Origin: a virus
Direction: 5' to 3' (one strand)
Virus record (IMG/VR): IMGVR_UViG_3300046812_000397
Coordinates: 1-37,612 of that record
DNA length: 37,612 nucleotides
The position numbers and the translations under genes were made by a program. Positions 34,730 through 37,612 of the stretch are shown here, piece by piece (the stretch's first letter is position 1; every line of letters begins with the position of its first letter). The notes under the pieces are model-generated. The model made no database searches. It saw nothing but the letters and a program-made list of their open reading frames with translations, and was not told the DNA's origin.

Positions 34730-35032
34730 ATGACTACTGCTGATAACGAACCCAGGAAGCTGGAGCGGGTCACCGTCAACCTCATCGAGCGCGCTTCCCG
34801 CTCCATCCGCCTGTCGATGCGGCTGACCGGCATGTCCAAGACGGACGTGCTCAACCGGGACGCCCAGCTCGGCGCGTACTTCGACTGGCAGCTCAGCCGG
34901 GGCACGGAGTTCTACATGCGCGAGCCGGGGCAGGGGCGGGCGCGCATCGTCTTCGGCCTCGTCACAGGCGGGGCCAATGAGGTCGACCGGGCGCTGGCCG
35001 CCGAGGAGGCCCCGGCGGCCGGCACGGGATAG
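34730..35032 (+). CDS. Ribbon-helix-helix DNA-binding protein
   Basis: 100 residues; the start at MTTADNEP is chosen from the TATACT spacing. KLERVTVNLIERASRSIRLS is the N-terminal strand and first helix, and MRLTGMSKTDVLNRDAQLGA the second helix with the typical 'g.sktdvln.a' turn of Arc/MetJ-type repressors. YFDWQLSRGTEFYMREP and a short C-terminal part follow. It probably represses its own promoter and the divergent leftward operon at 34685. Confidence 0.75.
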   Translation: MTTADNEPRKLERVTVNLIERASRSIRLSMRLTGMSKTDVLNRDAQLGAYFDWQLSRGTEFYMREPGQGRARIVFGLVTGGANEVDRALAAEEAPAAGTG

Positions 35033-35052
35033 GCCGCGCGTCACCTGGCCTC

Positions 35053-35676
35053 CTACCGGTACAGGCTCGGCCATACGTCCACCGTCTCGGTCCAGACCCG
35101 GACATGGCTGATGTCCGCCTGCATCCAGGCCCACACCAGCTCCCAGTCCTCGAACGCGCTGGAGTGGTCCCAGCCGGCCACGTCCAGCAGCTCGCGGCGG
35201 TGCATGATCATCGGGGTTCCGACGTTACCGCACGCGACCGGGCCGACCCCGATGGTCGTGTCCCCGTGCGGGCCGTGGCTGCACATCTGGCTGACCGCGA
35301 ACCCGGCCTCGGGATGCTCGTCCAGGGCTTCCGCCAGCAGGCGGCAGTGCTCCGGCCGCAGCGCGTCGTCGTCGTCGCAGTAGGTGATGTAGCCGTCCGC
35401 GACCAGCTCGCAGGCGTATGCCCGGCAGTGGTGGCCGTAGTGCAGCTCGGAGAAGTCGTGCTCAGGCAGCTCGCGGAACAGGACCGGGTGGTACGACGGC
35501 TGGCGCTGTAGCTGCGCGCCCAGGGCCATCATCTCCCGCAGCTCCGGGTCCGGCCCGTCGCAGACCACCAGGTGATCCACCGGGACGTCCTGGGCCTGCA
35601 CCGAGGGGATGCACCGGTCCAGCAGCAGCTCGTGCCGGTTCCAGGTCGCGGTGACGACAGTGACCCGCGTGCTCAC
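35053..35676 (-). CDS. Family 2 glycosyltransferase
   Basis: 207 residues from GTG 35676. VTVVTATWNRHELLLDRCIP is the N-terminal nucleotide-binding strand and helix. GYITYCDDDDALRPEHC contains the metal-binding DxD that opens the acceptor half. FEDWELVWAWM fits the 'ED.el..r' catalytic region of GT-A family 2 enzymes. It overlaps the upstream tiny membrane gene (GTGA). Confidence 0.85.
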   Translation of the reverse strand: MSTRVTVVTATWNRHELLLDRCIPSVQAQDVPVDHLVVCDGPDPELREMMALGAQLQRQPSYHPVLFRELPEHDFSELHYGHHCRAYACELVADGYITYCDDDDALRPEHCRLLAEALDEHPEAGFAVSQMCSHGPHGDTTIGVGPVACGNVGTPMIMHRRELLDVAGWDHSSAFEDWELVWAWMQADISHVRVWTETVDVWPSLYR

Positions 35677-35765
35677 GGCTGCCCCCAGGCGATGCCGAGC
35701 GGCAGGATGACGCCGAACAGCACGATGACCCACAGCACGGCCACGGCGACCGCCCACCTGCTCAC
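35673..35765 (-). CDS. 30-residue single-span membrane protein
   Basis: MSRWAVAVAVLWVIVLFGVI then LPLGIAWGQP. One transmembrane helix and almost nothing else. Coupled on both sides by GTGA/TGA overlaps. It may be a small membrane accessory, possibly in lysis control; no motif allows more. Confidence 0.55.
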   Translation of the reverse strand: MSRWAVAVAVLWVIVLFGVILPLGIAWGQP

Positions 35766-35959
35766 TGGATGAACACCACCTGGGTGCCGTCGTTCGCGGC
35801 GGACAGCGGGTGCGGGTCGAACCCGGTCTCCACCCGCCGGGGCGAGCACCAGCCGGCCCCGTTCAGGTTCGTCTTCTCGGGCACGTACGCCGTGGCCGTG
35901 CCCGGTACCCCGGACGACTTGAGCGCCAGGAGCCGGCTGATCAGGGTGTCGATGCTCAC
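35762..35959 (-). CDS. Small hypothetical protein
   Basis: 65 residues: MSIDTLISRLLALKSSGVPG, then TATAYVPEKTNLNGAGWCSP and DPHPLSAANDGTQVVFIQ. A short helix and beta segments. The end overlaps the tiny membrane gene and the start overlaps the gene upstream. Not recognised. Confidence 0.6.
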   Translation of the reverse strand: MSIDTLISRLLALKSSGVPGTATAYVPEKTNLNGAGWCSPRRVETGFDPHPLSAANDGTQVVFIQ

Positions 35960-36222
35960 TCGATCATCCTCCGGTCCACGAACGTCTTCCCGTCCTCCAC
36001 CCGCACGGTGATGCTGACCTTGTGCCCGTCCAGCTCGGGGTCCGCGTTCTCGTCATCGAACGCCTGCCAGTGCATCGGGGCCAGCGCGTGCGCCGGCGTG
36101 TCCCGGCCGTAGAGCAGCTTCCGGTCGGCCAGGTCCAGGACCGGCACCATGCCCGGCGGCCAGGTCGTGTGCTCGCCGGAGAACAGCTCGTCGGTGACCA
36201 GCACCCAGTACCGCGCGCTCAC
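35956..36222 (-). CDS. Hypothetical protein
   Basis: 88 residues: MSARYWVLVTDELFSGEHTT, then VPVLDLADRKLLYGRDTPAH and GHKVSITVRVEDGKTFVDRR. A small beta-rich soluble protein. It is part of the overlapping chain 37268-35053. Confidence 0.6.
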   Translation of the reverse strand: MSARYWVLVTDELFSGEHTTWPPGMVPVLDLADRKLLYGRDTPAHALAPMHWQAFDDENADPELDGHKVSITVRVEDGKTFVDRRMIE

Positions 36223-36431
36223 CGGTCCCTCCTCATTGCCTCCGTGGCCAGGATGATGATGATGAGCTGGAGGAGCACGGACCCGGCCCAGTCCGTCCCC
36301 GTCTGCCAGATGAGGGCCTGGGCGATTCCTATCAGGGCGAGCCCGATCAGCAGGACGTGCCAGCTCACGCTGCGGGCGGCGTCCAGCACCGGCAGCATGA
36401 CCCGCAGGCCGCGTCCCCGGAGCCGGATCAC
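36219..36431 (-). CDS. Small membrane protein (two hydrophobic segments)
   Basis: 70 residues from GTG 36431. Basic N-terminus (MIRLRGRGLRVMLP), then WHVLLIGLALIGIAQALIW and GSVLLQLIIIILATEAM, ending MRRDR. Two TM helices with charged ends fit a holin-like shape, but no lysin gene is adjacent, so this stays a suggestion. Confidence 0.6.
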   Translation of the reverse strand: MIRLRGRGLRVMLPVLDAARSVSWHVLLIGLALIGIAQALIWQTGTDWAGSVLLQLIIIILATEAMRRDR

Positions 36432-36541
36432 GGGGTCAGCACCATCAGGATCACGCCGCCCAGGATGACCGCCGCGCCGATGAGGAACCCGGCCAGCATC
36501 AGGCCCGCCATGGCCGCGCCGGCCAGCAGCTTACTGCCCAT
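36428..36541 (-). CDS. 37-residue membrane protein
   Basis: MGSKLLAGAAMAGLMLAGFL, then IGAAVILGGVILMVLTP. Entirely hydrophobic with Gly zippers. Overlaps both neighbours. Together with the genes at 36219 and 35673 it gives three tiny membrane proteins in one operon. Confidence 0.55.
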   Translation of the reverse strand: MGSKLLAGAAMAGLMLAGFLIGAAVILGGVILMVLTP

Positions 36542-37268
36542 GAGGCCACACCTCGGGGATGTTGAGCCCGGCGTTGAACCCGGCCAGCTCGCCAGCGGTG
36601 AACGGCCGGCCGCCCAGCTTGGCGATGTCGTCGTTCATCCCGCCGGGGCCTTGGCGCCGGGAGTAGGCGTGCCAGGCGGCCAGGTCGGACGCGGTGCGGG
36701 CGTAGCTGCGGGCGTAGGTCTCGTCGTGCGCGGCGCCGAGCGTGTAGTGGTGGTGGGGCAGCAGCACGTCATGCAGGTAGGTGATCCCGCAGGCCCGGCC
36801 CCAGGCCATCCAGGCGACGTCCACGTACATGTGGCTGATCTCGGGCGGTCCCATGTAGCCCAGGATCATCACGACGTCGGAGCGCATGAAGATGTGGCAG
36901 CACAGCGAGCCGGGCTCGCGCGGGTACAGGTCGTTGGCGAACGCGAACGAGGTCTTCTCCAGGGCCTCCAGGATGGCGGTGTCCCATCCTGGGGTGTCGC
37001 ACGTGTTGTCGTCTCCCACGTGCCCCACCGCCGCGTACTTGCCTATCGTGGCGGCGGCCAGGTGGTTGGTCCAGGCGGTGACGTAGCGCAGGCCCGGCGC
37101 GGTGATGTAGTCCGGGCCGTGCGGGTACTCCGGCGCGGTCGGGTCGTCGTCATCCAGGCCGAGGACCAGGTGGCTGTCAGCGGTCCTGGTGTCCTGGAAG
37201 GACTGCCACAGCCGGGCGGCGTTGCGCGGCCGGTTCTTGCTGGGGACCAGCAGCCCGAGTTCATGCAT
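36531..37268 (-). CDS. Family 2-like glycosyltransferase
   Basis: 245 residues from ATG 37268 with GGAGG upstream. GLLVPSKNRPRNAARLWQSF is the opening GT-A strand and helix, SHLVLGLDDDDP the donor/metal segment and AAVGHVGDDNTCDTPGWD a second acidic loop. The His-rich YLHDVLLPHHHYTLGAAHDE is notable. Similar phage proteins are annotated as glycosyltransferases; the acceptor is unknown. Confidence 0.72.
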   Translation of the reverse strand: MHELGLLVPSKNRPRNAARLWQSFQDTRTADSHLVLGLDDDDPTAPEYPHGPDYITAPGLRYVTAWTNHLAAATIGKYAAVGHVGDDNTCDTPGWDTAILEALEKTSFAFANDLYPREPGSLCCHIFMRSDVVMILGYMGPPEISHMYVDVAWMAWGRACGITYLHDVLLPHHHYTLGAAHDETYARSYARTASDLAAWHAYSRRQGPGGMNDDIAKLGGRPFTAGELAGFNAGLNIPEVWPHGQ

Positions 37269-37296
37269 TACGGTCCTCCGCACGTGCACCCGGCTG

Positions 37297-37302
37297 TACT
37301 AT
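37297..37302 (+). promoter_or_regulatory. -10 box (TACTAT) of the 37309 gene
   Basis: TACTAT ends 6 nt before the ATG at 37309, matching the leaderless layout of the other plus-strand single genes. Confidence 0.45.
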
Positions 37303-37308
37303 CCCGCC

Positions 37309-37434
37309 ATGGGACTCTACTTCGGCAGCAGCGCGGCATCCGTCTCCCACAGCACGGGCGAAGGCGGGTCGCGGCCCGGAAACTCGTGGCTCCACAGCCC
37401 GGCGGGCATCCAGAAGCTCGGCAACGCGCTGTAG
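37309..37434 (+). CDS. Small hypothetical protein
   Basis: 41 residues: MGLYFGSSAASVSHSTGEGG, then SRPGNSWLHSPAGIQKLGNA. Polar, Gly/Ser-rich. Support comes from the -10 box spacing and its placement between two leftward genes. Not recognised. Confidence 0.5.
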   Translation: MGLYFGSSAASVSHSTGEGGSRPGNSWLHSPAGIQKLGNAL

Positions 37435-37436
37435 CA

Positions 37437-37612
37437 TCAGCAGCTCGCAGGGGTCTGGAGCACCCGCAGCCACGGGTACTCGGGGATAGGCGGGATCTCC
37501 TCAGCGCGCATCGGGGCCTTGGCCGCGACCAGCCGGAAGGTGTCGGCCAGGCACTCCCGGTAGTAGTAGACCGGCGGCTCGGGCAGCCACGCCTCGGTCT
37601 TGCACCGGCCCG
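37437..37612 (-). CDS. C-terminal part of a hypothetical protein, start beyond the window
   Basis: 58 visible residues in an open minus frame: TEAWLPEPPVYYYRECLADT, then FRLVAAKAPMRAEEIPPIPE and LRVLQTPASC. Its stop lies 3 nt past the 37309 gene's stop on the other strand. Too little is visible to name it. Confidence 0.55.
   Translation of the reverse strand, partial: GRCKTEAWLPEPPVYYYRECLADTFRLVAAKAPMRAEEIPPIPEYPWLRVLQTPASC

Noticed and set aside
1-37612. Integrase, attachment site or prophage boundary
   Set aside because: No recombinase motif or host-type flanking gene is visible. The tRNA genes are phage-style and clustered, so they are not treated as att sites.

Overview
The window is part of a large tailed phage (or a prophage/uncultivated relative) of an actinobacterial host. 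The evidence is the very high GC content, GTG and TTG starts, dense overlapping start/stop junctions, a siphovirus-type tail block (tape measure with a lytic-transglycosylase motif, frameshifted tail chaperone pair, major tail protein, neck proteins), and a very large tRNA array. No capsid, terminase, polymerase, integrase or lysin gene is visible, so host species and lifestyle cannot be read from here.

Layout. Bases 1-20224 are mainly a leftward (minus) virion operon: minor tail/fibre-type proteins (18134-20224), a repeat-rich putative fibre (15608-18097), a head-tail adaptor (14614-15558), small proteins, a tail-terminator-like protein, a papain-fold protease and a CgeB-like glycosyltransferase (9139-11579), then the major tail protein, gpG/gpGT chaperones, a gp10-like neck protein and the tape measure (1-6374). 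Short rightward islands interrupt it: 6613-8593 (a NUMOD4 remnant, unknowns, a compositionally foreign secreted protein, zinc ribbons) and 12934-13230. Bases 20426-22961 hold a methyltransferase, small proteins and a nucleotide-sugar dehydratase.

Bases 23305-28447 hold 39 readable tRNA genes, all plus strand, with anticodons for all 20 amino acids. Nine carry C instead of the near-universal U at position 33. The array also contains tRNA fragments, other structured RNA candidates, and a PD-(D/E)XK homing-type endonuclease sitting in the remains of a tRNA-Thr gene. Directly after the array, three tandem RNAs with long closing stems and a shared Y-RNA-like core (28486-28859) precede a gene for a full-length Ro60/TROVE protein (28891-30552). 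This looks like a phage Ro60-Y RNA particle coupled to tRNA supply, and it is the main discovery candidate. Each Y-like RNA carries a different tRNA piece (T arm, D arm, anticodon arm).

Bases 30568-37612 hold a structured RNA after the Ro60 gene, a GH5 glycoside hydrolase, a winged-helix plus sigma-region-4-like regulator, a ribbon-helix-helix regulator, three glycosyltransferases and a set of small overlapping minus-strand genes, several of them membrane proteins. Many isolated plus-strand genes start 6-8 nt after a TAnnnT-like box, suggesting leaderless transcripts. A perfect 16-bp palindrome occurs four times, inside gene ends and in one tRNA spacer.
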